From Membranipora membranacea (taxonomy: Eukaryota; Bryozoa; Gymnolaemata; Cheilostomatida; Membraniporidae): a stretch of DNA of 64,000 bases. The stretch covers positions 3,844,001 to 3,908,000 of the forward strand of contig OU612075.1 in NCBI GenBank assembly GCA_914767715.1. The letters are read 5' to 3'. The position numbers and the translations under genes were made by a program. Shown here piece after piece: positions 22,501 to 34,800 of the stretch. Every line of letters starts with the position of its first letter. Position 1 is the first letter of the stretch. The notes beneath the pieces were generated by a model that worked only from the letters and a program-made list of their open reading frames with translations, was not told the origin of the DNA and ran no database searches.

Positions 22501-24951
22501 GTGATACAGCATACGTACCTTGCTGTTCCAGACTCCCTGCTAGTGACAATAGATCAGGCTCACCTCTTTATGCGAGAGGGAGCAACTCAATAGTGGTGTG
22601 ACAAGAATTTTGCTATAATTCAGTACAATAATTTTGATGGGAGGGTTATGTGCTTTTATTTAAGCCTGTGAGCTGTTGAGGGTCTATAAAGATGTGTTTG
22701 AGGATGTGTTACTCGATGCTAAACAAGAGGAGTGGGCCGAGAGATTAGCTTTTATGCAGAAGATACCCGAGCTGAGCGGTCTATCAGAAATAGAGCTCAA
22801 ATCTCTTAATGAGTCTGCGAGTCTCGAGAGCTTTGAATATGAAAATGTAAGTCACCGAGACACACACATTTTTCTTAGCGTGAGTCACGGAGAGACAGAC
22901 ATTATTCTTTGTGTACGTGAAGGGCCTGTATTATATGTTTGGTCGATGAGACCGAACAGATTTAATTCAAAGTTTTTTGATCCATTTGAGGTGAGAGACA
23001 GGCGAAGACTTCTTTTTCTTCTATCTAGGTTATAGTGGGTAACACCAAGGGTAGACAGAGTTATGTGAGGTTTGTTTATAAAGGGGAGTGTGTACTAGTC
23101 CAGGAGATATATGTAAAGAAAAGTAAAAAGCTCAAACTAAGAGCAATATCAGTACCTGACTGTCATAATCCTCCATCGCAGGTAACTACTCACAATTATA
23201 ACATGGTATTGGTAAATCATATTAACATTGTCTTTTAACTTTTTCAGGGATGTTAGTTGTTAGACTTTATATACTATTAATTAACATTTGGTCTAGGCAT
23301 TGTATCCTACATAATGTTGCCTGCCTTTTATCACCATCCCATTCATTAGAGCAAAGCGGTGCTTGAAAATCAGTGCCAGTGCCCAGTGATCACGGAAATG
23401 TGATCTATTAGAATTCAAATCTTTTGACCACCTAGTGAACTCATCAATAGTCCATATTTCACAGACCAATAATACAAAGGTTTCCTAGCAGGGTACAATA
23501 CAAGACAAATCATTAACACCATGTCGAGCGCAAGAGGCTTTTACATACCTGTTCAAATTATTATTGCATTTGAACAAATATGGGCACCTTGGCCTGCTCA
23601 AATACATCAACGTCTAGTTGCAGCCTCAAAAACATGCCTCAGTTGATGAAGGCTAGTGATGATGCGTGTTTGTCCTCATGAACCATTCATACTAAGTTCC
23701 TATTGGCTAATTACTAAGCATTAGTCATGTGACCTTTGGGGTATAATGGCTGGTTAAAATCAGATATAATTTGATTATTTTATTATCCAGAATGGTTTGG
23801 AAAGTTTGAGATGAGAATGCAGATATATATATTGAGGATTAAATTATTAAATTATATAAAATATCCAATAGTTCAGTGGAAAATTCAGTTTTTAATATGT
23901 GTTGATAACCCATAATGTCACATGACTTATGCTTAGTTATTAGCCAATAGGAACTTAGTATGAATGGCTCATATAACCATGAGGACAAACACGCATCATC
24001 ACTAGCCTTCATCAACTGAGGCATGTTTTTGAGGCTGCAGCTGGACGTTGGTGTATTTGAGCAGCTGCCAAGGGGCCCTATTTGTTCAAATGCAATAAAA
24101 ATTTGAACAGGTACGTAAAAGCCTCTTGCGCTCGTCATGGTGTTAATGATTTGTCTTGTATTGTACCCTGCTAGGAAACCTAGCTAGGGCACCCTGTCTA
24201 TCTTCCTTATGACAAGGTCATCATGTATCATGCTGGCAACTTTTAATATTTTTGTACCATCAGGCTGCTGTTTAACAAGGCAGTACAATTGAATACAATG
24301 AGAAAAATATGTAATTATGTCACTAAGAATTCTGATATTGTAGTACAATTTAGCTACTAAAGAAGATTGTACGCTTACTGATATTCATACACGACGCCTG
24401 GGAAAAACCAGTGTGATGAGGAGAAAACTCTTACATGTACACAAACTTCAAATTGGACATTATTTTGGAGCAGGTGAGAGCGTAATACAATGTCAGGTTT
24501 TCTCAGAAGAGCTAATCATAAACATTCACAAACAAATATATATTCGAGCACATTTTTGTGTTTATAGTGTATATTTCCTATATTAGTTATTCTTTATCTA
24601 ACCCCACGCTGGACCGGACTCAGTACATACAAACTTGATGTAATTATATTTTGTATATTGTAATTAACAGGTGAAGACTTGACAGATATGTACATTATAG
24701 CAAATAGGCGGGTCGTCTGCCTCACAATACCAACTCTAGAGTTTGTACTCAAACCCAACTTACGTAAGGTACTGCAAGAACTATACGAAAATGTCAAAAA
24801 AGCGCTTCCAACAAAGGATGCCCTTTTTCAGAAATACAAGGAAGAAAAAAAGTGGAAAAAATACAAGCAAGACCTTGTGAAGGGTGTTATGGCTAATAAG
24901 AAACTGCAGAGAGACAAAACTTGTCAGTACGCCCAAATCAGGAGGAACTGA
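16513..24951 (+). CDS. CNBD2: Cyclic nucleotide-binding domain protein, CNBD2-like
   Basis: Twelve phase-consistent exons: 16513-16592, 16773-16948, 17384-17486, 17610-17832, 18162-18320, 21203-21472, 21731-21941, 22186-22299, 22665-22846, 23029-23181, 24344-24473 and 24671-24951 (about 693 aa). The first binding fold reads EKGRTILKQG, then FYFIVTGSVGVY, then GKTFGEIAFL with RTASVI and TCELLRVYKDVFEDVLL. The Gly-Glu and Arg of the phosphate-binding cassette are present, so cAMP/cGMP binding is plausible. A second, more diverged fold follows (ELSGLSEIELKSL onward, ending IGHYFGAGEDL and LEFVLKPNL). The tail is Lys-rich. Low-complexity Ser/Thr sequence precedes the folds. It is presumably a cytoplasmic nucleotide sensor; the vertebrate homologue is linked to sperm. 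Exon 5 ends in a splice-donor minisatellite. At exon 4 the second of two adjacent donors (17833) is chosen because only it keeps phase. Confidence 0.85.
18276..21022. repeat. 40-copy minisatellite spanning the exon 5 splice donor
   Basis: Units of 67 or 69 bp, counted by eye as 40 copies of cggcttctg|gtcagtat (two carry cagcttctg). Each unit holds the last ~45 nt of exon 5 (codons NNTRHGIDSLSHRLL), the donor gtcagt, and ~24 nt of intron ending gtgataat. The first copy is the genuine exon end, because the next in-frame codons after it reach TAA within six codons. The next functional acceptor is at 21202. Most 69-bp units are open in frame on both strands, which creates long artificial minus-strand ORFs with a 23-residue period. 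Confidence 0.95.
22532..22593 (+). other. Possible alternative terminal exon of the CNBD2-like gene
   Basis: A good acceptor (ttgctgttccag) at 22531 opens, in phase with exon 8, NSLLVTIDQAHLF and then a stop at 22591. This aligns in position with TCELLRVYKDVF encoded by exon 9 and has the look of the same beta strand and helix. No GT donor precedes the stop. It could be an alternative end that truncates the protein after the first fold, or a decayed duplicate exon. Confidence 0.35.
23478..24181. mobile_element. Long inverted-repeat (foldback) element, about 700 bp
   Basis: The left arm (about 23478-23715, beginning aggtttcctagcagggtac) and right arm (about 23920-24181, ending gtaccctgctaggaaacct) are inverted copies of about 240-260 bp with moderate divergence. 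They flank a central AT-rich segment of about 200 bp. No transposase frame is present, so it is non-autonomous. It lies in intron 10 of the CNBD2-like gene. Confidence 0.85.
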
Positions 24952-25953
24952 TGGTAAAAACCAGCATAAGGCAAAATGCTATTAAAACCAAGAACCATGA
25001 ATCACTAATAATAATAATAATAACAACACTAATTTTTTTTCATTTTTAAACTTCAAATAAATATAATGATCAATATCATAAACTCAATAATAGTTGGTCT
25101 ACGTATTACATAGAATGTGACAGTATCATCTTTTATCATAGCAGTGCTAAGCAACTTTAATCGTCACCGATAGAGAGATCCATAATGATCTAACACTGGA
25201 ACATGTTACAAATTTAATAATTAAATGTCAACACCCTGGATTAACATAAGACGGAGTGACACATTTTTTTATGCCTCTGGCTGTTGCACGTGATTACATC
25301 CCTTCTCCTCTGTATATGCTCTCACTGAGGCATATCAAACCAACTATGGCACAGAAGTATCATTGTTATCCAAAACATTTGCACATAAATAACTACCTTG
25401 AGAATTGACCATGTGGTTGATGTAACAGAAGATTTGACTTTGAGCCTTATTGAAGGACCACGGTATCTACTTCCTCAATAAATTTTATGGTGCAGGCAGA
25501 AGAAACGTGATAAACTCTCTAGATAATTTTTTCAAAAGAAAATTAAACCTGGGTAAAAAGTTCCATAACTGATAAAGCATTTTAAATAAGTGCTTTGTCC
25601 TGTCCTCATCCCACAAGCTACAAAGTGGTAGGGTAGGGTAGGGTAGCACAAATCTTCAATTAAAGTGTCTATCAGTGCATGCATATCTATCACTCATCCG
25701 CCATTCTGAAAATTTACCTGCACCTGCTTCATGACATACCCTTGTGCTTGTGCATATATCATATTTCAGCCCTACCACTTATCAACCACCATCATGCTTT
25801 AATTCTTACTGAACAACTCCCGTCGTTATAGATAAGTTGTATTTTTATGACCAAGCCAACTGTTATTTTCACAAAGATTGAAACCCTCGCACAGCTTTAG
25901 TAGATGAATTTAGCTCTAGTCCCTGTATTTAGTTACCAGGTCACTACAGCATC
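24952..25953. other. 3' UTR of CNBD2-like gene and spacer
   Basis: A polyadenylation signal aataaa lies at 25056-25061, about 105 bp after the stop codon. A short run of tagggtagggtagggtag at about 25629-25648 has four G-triplets and could form a G-quadruplex. Nothing else was recognised before the protease start. Confidence 0.6.
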
Positions 25954-28900
25954 ATGCGGATGTGCTCCAGAACCTTCCACTGGCTCCTCGTTACATGCCT
26001 GACTGTGGCTGCTGTACCGGTGCAAGGTTTTTAGTTATTAACTCATTCTCTCTTTATTTTTAAAGTTGCATATATTTAGCTGTTTGAGCATTTTGGTTTT
26101 CTAGACAGTATAGGATTTTTTGAGCAATAACATTTAAATGTATTATATATACACATGTTTCTGCCTTTGTTCCTACTCGCCACTCGTGTGTCAAACTTAT
26201 TACTAACCTAATTAATTGCAGAATAAGTTTAATTGATAAAATTTAATCAAATTTCTAAACATTAATTTCTGAAGATGACACTCTCTTGCTAAACCGAATG
26301 AATTGCTAAGCTTTTCTGTTGACTGGTGACATTTATGTCAATGACAATGTACTGGAGTATCAGTTTGTTTTCACTCACGCTATTTCTGCAGGTTGTGATA
26401 CAGAGTGTTGTCAATCAGGGGGGTACTGCGCAAGCCCAGTCTTTGTTGATTGTAATGGGTCCTGGGACTACAAGACATCATGCTCTCCAAGTTATGACAC
26501 CTGTTGCATGTCATTGGCTACAGACACAACCATGAGTGACAGTGCCACTCAAAAGACCACCCAAGCTGAGGCAACAACCTCAAAGACCACCCAGGTAACA
26601 TCTACAGGGCAGCCAATCAGAAGCACATCTGACAGTTACATCTCATATCCTCCTCCTGTGTCTGGTAGGTTATTATCACTAGCAACAATGTAATCATAGT
26701 CAACCAATATACAGTGTACATGGTATGGTTACTCTCACCTGCTTTCATGACGGCAAGCACAAGTACAGACAACTCCAAGTTGTAAACTCCATATACTTCT
26801 GGACGAGGAAAAGAGGCACAACTCACTTGGAATAAGGCTGAAGCATGTTTGTCTTATCTATGAATATTATATTCTTATCAATGTTGACAAAAATTTCAAT
26901 AATTATTCACATATCTTGCTATGACCCAAGGACAGTAAGTGGATTACAATACCGCGGGAACATTTGGATTGAGTTGGTTATGGGTGGCCGGCCATCAATA
27001 ATGCAAACATTATGGATGAGAAATATATATCTGTGAAGGCTTGAAATGTAATGTCTGAGAGCTATACTTACTATCTGCTTCACTGAAAACCTGCCAATGG
27101 AAAAAAATAAATATATGAGACATTGAAAAAATCCCATATTATATCCCATGAAAAATGTATGGCAACACAAATGTCCCCTCGGAAATAGACACTGCTTCAC
27201 ATGCTTACTGTAAGTCCACAGGAGAACATAGAAACAAATATTAGTCAAGAAGGTCCCAAAAACTTGATAGAAAACAGAGATCACTTATGTCAAAGTCGCA
27301 CCTGAGTCTATGTAGAACTGTTGGAGTGTTGGTTAACCCCCACTAACTTATATCTGAAATCAGTGCATTGTAAGAAGCACAGTACACCTTGTTATTGCTG
27401 ATCAGCACCTTCAGCGTTGTATTGGTGCATATTTCAGAATCATGTGGGCAGCGAATGAATAGTGATCCCCGGATTGTTGGAGGTTCAGACGCACAGGAGA
27501 AATCATGGTTATGGATTGCACAGCTGCAGCGAGATTATTTTGGATGGGATGGATGGGAGCACTTTTGTGGTGCCACATTAATATCTGATCGTTGGGCTGT
27601 GACCGCAGCTCACTGTGTGGCAAAGTATAACGAGTTAGTGTCACTTTTAATTAATATTGATTAAATATGTTCGTCTTTGCTGATTTGCACAGTATAATAT
27701 AATTTCAGGCTGTGGGGTAGCCTCTGGTACTGAACAACACCCTCTCATAGTTGGTGGATCTGAGGCTAGGCCTTACAGTAGACCATGGCAGGCCAGTTTA
27801 CAAGAGGATTTCGGTGCTGCAGGCTATTTCCACTTCTGTGGTGGAACTCTTATTGCAAGCAGATATGTAGTTACAGCAGCACATTGTACTGGCATATGGT
27901 TAGCAATTTACTTAAAATGCTTTTATCTTAACTTTAGGTACAGCACCATAACACAGGGCTGCACCCAACCAACCTCATAATATGGAGAAGACAAAACGGG
28001 TGCTATGCACCCTCTTTGTCAGAAAAGATAACTCATCTTGTAACAATATTATAGACTGTCTTGACAAAGCTTGTCAGGGAGTGTGGGACAAAACATCAAT
28101 CAATTATAGCCGCACAGTTAGCTATCATGTTTGGGGCAGTCACTGTTTTGGGCTGTTCTTGTGACGATATGAGTGCAAATCATGGTGTATGTGCAAGTAA
28201 ACCAATTTGAAAGGAACTTTGAGAAGCATTTAGTGATGTAGGTCTGTTTTGAATTGAAGCAAGATGATGTTACCTGGTATAAGAATTAGGGCTTAATTTT
28301 TGTAGCACACAATTACATATCATAGCTCAGTTTGATCAAGGAGTAACAGGGTTACTCCTTGGTAACATATGAGCATAACGACATACCCATTCAGAGACCT
28401 TCGAAGCTTTTCATTACTTATACACTGTATATGACATGATTCTATGTTCAGGGCAGACCCAGCTATGTTTCGTGTGGTACTCGGTGAGCACGATCGAACA
28501 TCAAGCTCAGGAAATGAAGTTATTGCATACATTTCTCGTATAATTGTGGTAAGTTCACTCAATGACAGCAAGAAGTGAGAGTCTCTAACTCCTAACCTTT
28601 TACTAGGACAACTATAATTGTTTTTACAAAGATAGCATAGCTTCCAGAGTTGCCTACCCACATTGCATATTAACATGTTCAAGTAGAGGTGTAAAGCATT
28701 CACATTCACATGCCTGTAAAATATTACATTGAGTCAACCTCAAATAGCTAAATTTAACTCTAGCTAACATTTATCCTCATGGGTACTCTGCACATCTAAT
28801 GCCTTCTGGGACTGAAACTACAGCTTCTCACATACAATACAGTTGCCGTTGCCACATACAGTGTAGCATAATTTTGCAGCATGAAGATTGGAGTGCTGAT

Positions 28901-30875
28901 GTGAGAGGATCAGCAAGTGACCTGGCCTTACTTGAGTTGACAGACCCAGTGTTGTTTAATGACTATATACAGCCAGCCTGTCTCCCGGCGTACACTAATG
29001 AGGATTTCACTCAACATGATCAATGCTGGATAAGCGGCTGGGGGGATACTAAAGGTACTGTCTGTTAGCCAAGCAAAATACAAAATCATTACCCACATCT
29101 TATTCATCTGAATCCCAAAATTTTGCATCATATTATTATCATTCATATTAAAACAATTTTGATCAGGATATTGATTGTTTATTTTGCTGAGGTACTGGAA
29201 ACAGCAATATCCTACAGGAGGTAAAGATTAATATTACATCTTACGAGGAATGCAGACAGAAGTGGCTTACTGGTCAGTTTATTGCAGACTCAGCTTGGCA
29301 GCACATATTTTCAATAGTCTTTCGTTCTATTTGTACTTTAATACAATAATGTAATTTTACGATATTGTACCACAATAATGAACTCAGTAGTCTGCTTTGG
29401 AGTCAATTCCATGTATTGACAAGATAATCACAAGGTACTGTAGTTTAAGTCGTTGGAGTTGTCCCATGCCATGTATACTGATCAACTAAGCCAATGCGAT
29501 AAGGCTTATTCCAGATGGATTGTTGATAGAATTTTATTTTTGGAAGAATACCAGCAGTAAAATAAATGTCATTACTGTAACCAATTGCGAAGATTTCAAA
29601 TCTGAATTTGTTATCCATTCAGGATGATGATGCAATCCACTCCCATCCACTTCAAAAATAATATCTGAAATACCTGACCCTACCTGAAAATATGATACAA
29701 ATTCCTGCCTCACCACATGTAATTGATTGGCTATAGTTGCAAATAATTAAATGAAATGCCTTCTTCTCCGAAGACATGGTGAAAAATTCATTGAAGTTTG
29801 AACAAACCATAATCCATTTGAACGCTTTATAAAACATGACATGGCTGCTTATTTCAACATATTTTTGTGACGACCAAACCTGAGTTATTAAGAGATGTTA
29901 TTAAATTCAGATGCAATGCATAATATTCGGTGGTCTAATTCGTTTTTAATCCAAAAAACTATTATCCCTTGCAATTAACTTCAACTGACTCCTGGTAACA
30001 TATGTCATAAAACAAGGCTCATCCCCCCCCCCTCTCTCTTCTCTCTGGTAACAATCAATTTATTCCATGACATACATGACTTTGTTACAGGAACGGGTGG
30101 AAAGGACTATGTGAAGCGTTCTCATGTGTGTGTGGGTAATGGAGTACCAGGAGCTTGTAATGTGAGTATATCATATCAGTAACACCCAAGTTAATTAACG
30201 CAGGTCTTGTCTGTGGCGGGTCGCAGACAGTAGAGTATGGCTCGACCCCTTTACACTTCTGAATGATGCAGTAGACATAATATGTAAATAGGATCTCACC
30301 TGCACAGTGATTAATATATGATTTGCTTATCCAAACAGCTAAATTTGATGTGGGTTGATGTAAGTCAAACCAAACTGACATGTCTTCTGGTCATGTCCAA
30401 ACCTTTGTATTGTTACTATGGTTCAACCACAGTTATTTTTCCATAAATTCAAATAGTTTAAAAATAGCTATTTTTTGTTGTTTCTGATTCATACTGATTA
30501 AGCAAGCACCGTAGGGTATCATGGCTTCACCTCTTCTATAACTGTCAACTCATATCCGGTTGGTTTGGGCAGGACTGGGCGGGGCAGGGCTTGGCTGGGT
30601 GGGGCTCACTTCCTCTGTAACAAATAGGTTACCAAGAGTACTGTGTGCACGGGTACAGGGTACAGGGTGTGCTGGGTTTGATGTATGATGTATTAATTGT
30701 ATAATTACAGGGAGATTCAGGAGGACCGCTTGTTTGTCTCAGAGAAGGTCGCCATGTTCTTGTTGGAGCTACGTCATTTGGCGCAGCAGGCTGTCAGGAG
30801 ACGGACGCCCCCAACGTCTACACTAAAATATCTCACTTTTTACCCTGGATTTTTGACAAGATTAATACGTTTTAA
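25954..30875 (+). CDS. Secreted elastase-like serine protease (S1A) with alternative N-terminal exons
   Basis: Exons: 25954-26026, 26392-26664, then either 27438-27624 or 27709-27898, then 28452-28548, 28880-29054, 29192-29272, 30091-30161 and 30711-30875 (373 or 374 aa). A signal peptide (about residues 1-20) is followed by a Cys-rich segment ([12 protein letters not shown]) and a Thr/Ser-rich linker. The protease domain has IVGG, AAHC (catalytic His about 174), DLALLEL (Asp about 224) and GDSGGPL (Ser about 322). The run [17 protein letters not shown] resembles chymotrypsin-like elastases. Position 189 is Gly, so small-residue (elastase) specificity is expected rather than trypsin specificity. 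It probably acts as an extracellular or digestive zymogen. AATAAA at 31017 suggests the 3' end. Inclusion of both alternative exons would break the frame. Confidence 0.9.
27438..27624 (+). other. Alternative exon 3A of the protease gene
   Basis: Enters in phase 1 and leaves in phase 2. It encodes [16 protein letters not shown] through AAHCVAK. Arg precedes IVGG, so the zymogen could be cleaved by a trypsin-like enzyme. The region reads SWLWIAQLQ where most S1 proteases have PWQ. Confidence 0.8.
27709..27898 (+). other. Alternative exon 3B of the protease gene
   Basis: Same entry and exit phases as exon 3A and separated from it by an intron of only 84 bp. It encodes [17 protein letters not shown] through AAHCTGIW, including its own catalytic His. 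Leu, not Arg or Lys, precedes IVGG, so activation would need a different protease. Acceptor aatttcag and donor atatg|gttagc are acceptable. Confidence 0.8.
28337..28361. repeat. 25-bp perfect palindrome
   Basis: caaggagtaac and gttactccttg are separated by 3 bp. Related imperfect palindromes with the same core occur at 50751-50780 and about 50836-50880. It lies in intron 3 of the protease gene. No target duplication was seen. Confidence 0.7.
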
Positions 30876-31016
30876 AACAATGTCTGGTCATGAATCCTCT
30901 GAATTAAAAACTGTGTGTAACAAATTAAGATCTGTGTCTTAATACAAAATTAATCATCAACTGTCTTTATTTGTGTCATGAAGGGTGAGATAATTTTATT
31001 GTACCAGAGAGTGGTT

Positions 31017-31022
31017 AATAAA
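31017..31022 (+). terminator. Polyadenylation signal of the protease gene
   Basis: AATAAA, 142 bp after the stop codon, in the spacer between two convergent genes. Nothing else recognisable lies in 30876-31820. Confidence 0.5.
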
Positions 31023-31820
31023 AAATAGTGTCAACAACACCACAAGATCAACAGATGTCAACGGTAGCACATGGCACGATGGAGGAATGTAGGCCTATTT
31101 CATGTCCTTGGAGTGAAAAAATGTTACTCAGTGCACCCAACTCAGTGTCCTTTTCAGCTAACCGCACAGCCAACACCCAAGTGATAGATTGAGAGCAGGT
31201 GTTGAGTAGACACAATACTGCATAAAGAATATCCAAGCGATTGATATGACAGTTGTAGATGTCCAATTATATTCCGATATCTCAGAACAAAATAGGATTG
31301 AGATATAAAACCAATTACAAATTCTTTTGGCTTTATTTAATGGGTAGTAATCTAAATGAATGCGAAACAAATAATACGAGATGAATGTCACTCCCAATAA
31401 ATCTCGTTTCTGCAGCTGTCAAGCATAGAGTTGACAGAAGATGAAATTTCAGCAGACTGACTGCCAGATATCATAACCGGTCAGAGACAAGATTTCTAAC
31501 TATCACAACCACCACCTAAGGTTACTTTCATCTAAAACATGAACATCATCATAAAAAATGTTACCTAATATTACACATTGTGTAATTTAAAAAAAATGAA
31601 GTAAAAAGATATCCGATGTTCAGAGGGAAATAACCGTAATGATTAGAATATAACTAAAGAGTGACAAACACCAACTTAACTTAACAACTGGTGTTAGAGC
31701 AACATAGGAGCAATTGACTATAAAATAGCTGAGAAGTATGTTATAAGGCAAAAAAATATAACATATATATCCTTTTTCAGCAACAAAACAACAATAAATA
31801 AACTCACTGCTATTGTTTAA

Positions 31821-34800
31821 TTACACAGGGCATACATAAGCCCCAGGCCAGTCACATGCACATGACACACTGTTAAAGGCAGTATCACCGCTACAATGTA
31901 TCCTTCCCAGCGGGGTCAGAGAATCCATACTATTCTGAAAGTTACCGATATAGTACTCCTTACATCTGGTGTTTGGTACCATAGTGAATCTGAAAAAGAA
32001 AAATGGCATTGATTTTACTAGAGAAGGCTGCATAAAATGGTTTTGACACAAGTTGTGAAATAGGCAGCATTGAAAAGGAAGAGAGCAAACACAACAAAAT
32101 AACCATACGTTGAATTTGCTTCATTTTAAAAAATTGCAACTGGATTTGATAATCTGGATTAACCTATGACAGGTAGGAGAAGATTAAAATGATGCTGTTG
32201 AGTTGACAAAATTCAGCTAGATTTGTGCAGCTTGACCAGTCATGAAAGCTGTCATTTTAATCATCAATTCATGATATTACACTTACATGCTACCAGCGTC
32301 TTCACACCAGAATCCAGTCTCATACTGTCCCATCACATTCTTCTTTACTTCCTGTTCCTGGGGATATACAGCTGTTAATGTAGCTGCAGTGTGTAACGCT
32401 GCTGTGCCATTAGTTCCATTACGAACCCATCCATTGAGAGGGATATCTGTTGTGTTGAATGTCTCCTCAGAAGTCATGTTCAACTCGGTCGCATTGAGGA
32501 AATCAAAAAAGCCTGCTGCTTCCTCAGCAGTCATATTAGCGTATCCAGTCATATTACCGTCCATTGTCTCATTGAAAGCAAAGTCGGTCATATTACCATC
32601 AGATGTCTCGTTGGCAGAAGGTGCAGCTGAGATCATCTCGAGGAGTTTAAAGAATAGGCTTGTTTCTGGTTCTGTTGAGTCCATTTCGGAGGGTGAAACC
32701 ACAGTTTCATTGACAGCCAATCCAGTAAAGTTACTTTCAGCTGTTTCATTGACAGCCAATCCTGTAATGTGACTCTCAGCTGTTTCATTGTTGAACCCAG
32801 TTAAGATCTTCTCGATCATGTTGGAAAGGAAATTTGTTGGTAATGACTCTATAACAACATCTGGTAGAGCTATTGGTCCTACTGCAGGCAGCTCCTGAAC
32901 AGACTCTACATTTGATGAATTCTGTGATGTTTGTGAATCGTTGAAAAATTGTAGATCAACTGGTAGTGGTTCAACAAGGACCGGCTCTGTGGGCAGGGGT
33001 CCTACTGGGAGTGGCTCTGTGGGGAGTGGCTCTGCTGGGAGGGGCTCTGTTGTGTTGAACGCCTCAGAGGTCATGTTCAACTCGGTTGAATTGAGTTGAG
33101 GTTCTGCGGGCAGTTGTTCTGCCGGTACAGGTCCTGCTGGAAGTGGCTCTGCGGGGAGGGGCTCCATGGGGAGCGGCTCTGCGGGGAGTGGCTGTGCAGG
33201 CATGGGTTCTGCGGGCAGGGGTCCTGCAGGTAGAGGTCCTGCTGGAATTGGCTCTGCAGGAAGTTGGTTGGCTTCAGTTGATTGGACCTGAATGACAGAG
33301 AAAAATATGCTACGATTACATCCCTTTCACAGGAAGTCATCCTTATTCATAATATTGTAAAGTTGACCGGACTGAATATAACCGTTGAGACCACACTCGT
33401 CCTCTTTCTGTGCTATTTGAGAATGTGGTCAGCACAGCTAAGGATAGTCTTGGTAGAAATGTGATTACTTTCATGTTACATAAAGGAAATCTGGTTTAAA
33501 GCCATTTCCAAATTATTACCAGTGAAAGTCCAAAGGTGCTGGGCGTAAAACTGTTTTAGGAATTCTCAAATCTCCTGCTGACACTGTGTTACTATCAGCT
33601 GACATTGAGTTACTATCAGCTGACACTGTGTTACTATCAGCTGACATGGCATATTCAAACTTTTTTGCTCTTTTGCTTGTCAAAAAATTAAAAGCATTTC
33701 TATAAACTCTCAATCCAGACAGTGATACATTCATCGTAAGCATGTATGATGTTGTTAGTCATCCCTATCAATTGACAGCTTGTCTGTTATTAGTTATTAC
33801 AAGACAAAGCAGGTGTCAATCTGTCGGGAAATGTGGAAAAATCCCCTAATAGATGATGATGATATAGCAATATTTAGATTCATTTATCTCACCTCACTAA
33901 CAGCAGACAGAGAGGATACAATCACATCATTCCAATAGTGAGTCAGATTTACAGCTATCATAAATCTACAACAATATACAAAAATGATGCTATTTACAGG
34001 TTGGATGAAAATATCCATGAAGAAAGAGAGTGACAGCAACAAGTTTCAAAAGATGAACACACAAAAGGTTAAGAATATTAACATGCGCACTGTAGCGCGA
34101 TTCATATATATGAGTTAACAATATGGAACGTTCTTTGATGGTAGAAAAGTCTATGCGACCAATATCCGTTAGAGCCTTATCAGATGATGAGAAATGATTT
34201 TAATTTAGATCTTAATTACACGACACGATCTTAGAATTGAAATAAGTGCCTCAGGGACTTGGGTGGGGGAGAGGGTGGGGGAGAGGGTGGGGGAGAGGGT
34301 GGGGGAGAGGGAGGGCGATATAACAATATTGCAAACAAGATTTTAAGTTCCACTGCATGGCTTTCTATATCATGTAAATAATCTGAATGTGTCAGGGCTG
34401 TTGTGTTCCTTTATAAGCTAAGTTAGGAGATCTACAAGACCATTGCGAATAGCCATAAATAAAAGTGTCAGTTTGCACCATATAGGCTATTTTGAACATG
34501 GACCAAAATACCGGCACTCTTACTAGACAATTCTAGTTTCCGTTGATTGAAGACCAATTAATCGACAGCTAATATTAGATTAAGATGGAAGAATCACAGC
34601 CCCCTACAACTATGAGATAACCTAGAAGTGCTGCCATAACTTATATGTGATATTGACCTGCATTGTACATCAGCTAGAGGAGTGTTGGGAGGCAGATTAT
34701 AAATCTGAGTGAATACTGTCTTCTCTGCTAAATCTTCCTTCATTATACTGGAGGACTAAAATATAAAAGCCATCGATGTGAGATATGTACGGATGACCAG

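Noticed and set aside
25629-25648. Telomere-like tagggtaggg repeats
   Set aside because: Only four short units of five bases, not the animal TTAGGG repeat; more likely a simple G-rich tract.
32287-32772. Plus-strand 161-codon ORF
   Set aside because: Antisense shadow of the coding exon of the Reeler-like gene, whose minus-strand frame has splice sites and continuity.
33516-33743. Minus-strand SADSNTV repeat ORF as an extra exon of the Reeler-like gene
   Set aside because: Exons 4 and 5 already join in phase; the frame is produced by a 21-bp intronic tandem repeat and lacks suitable splice borders.
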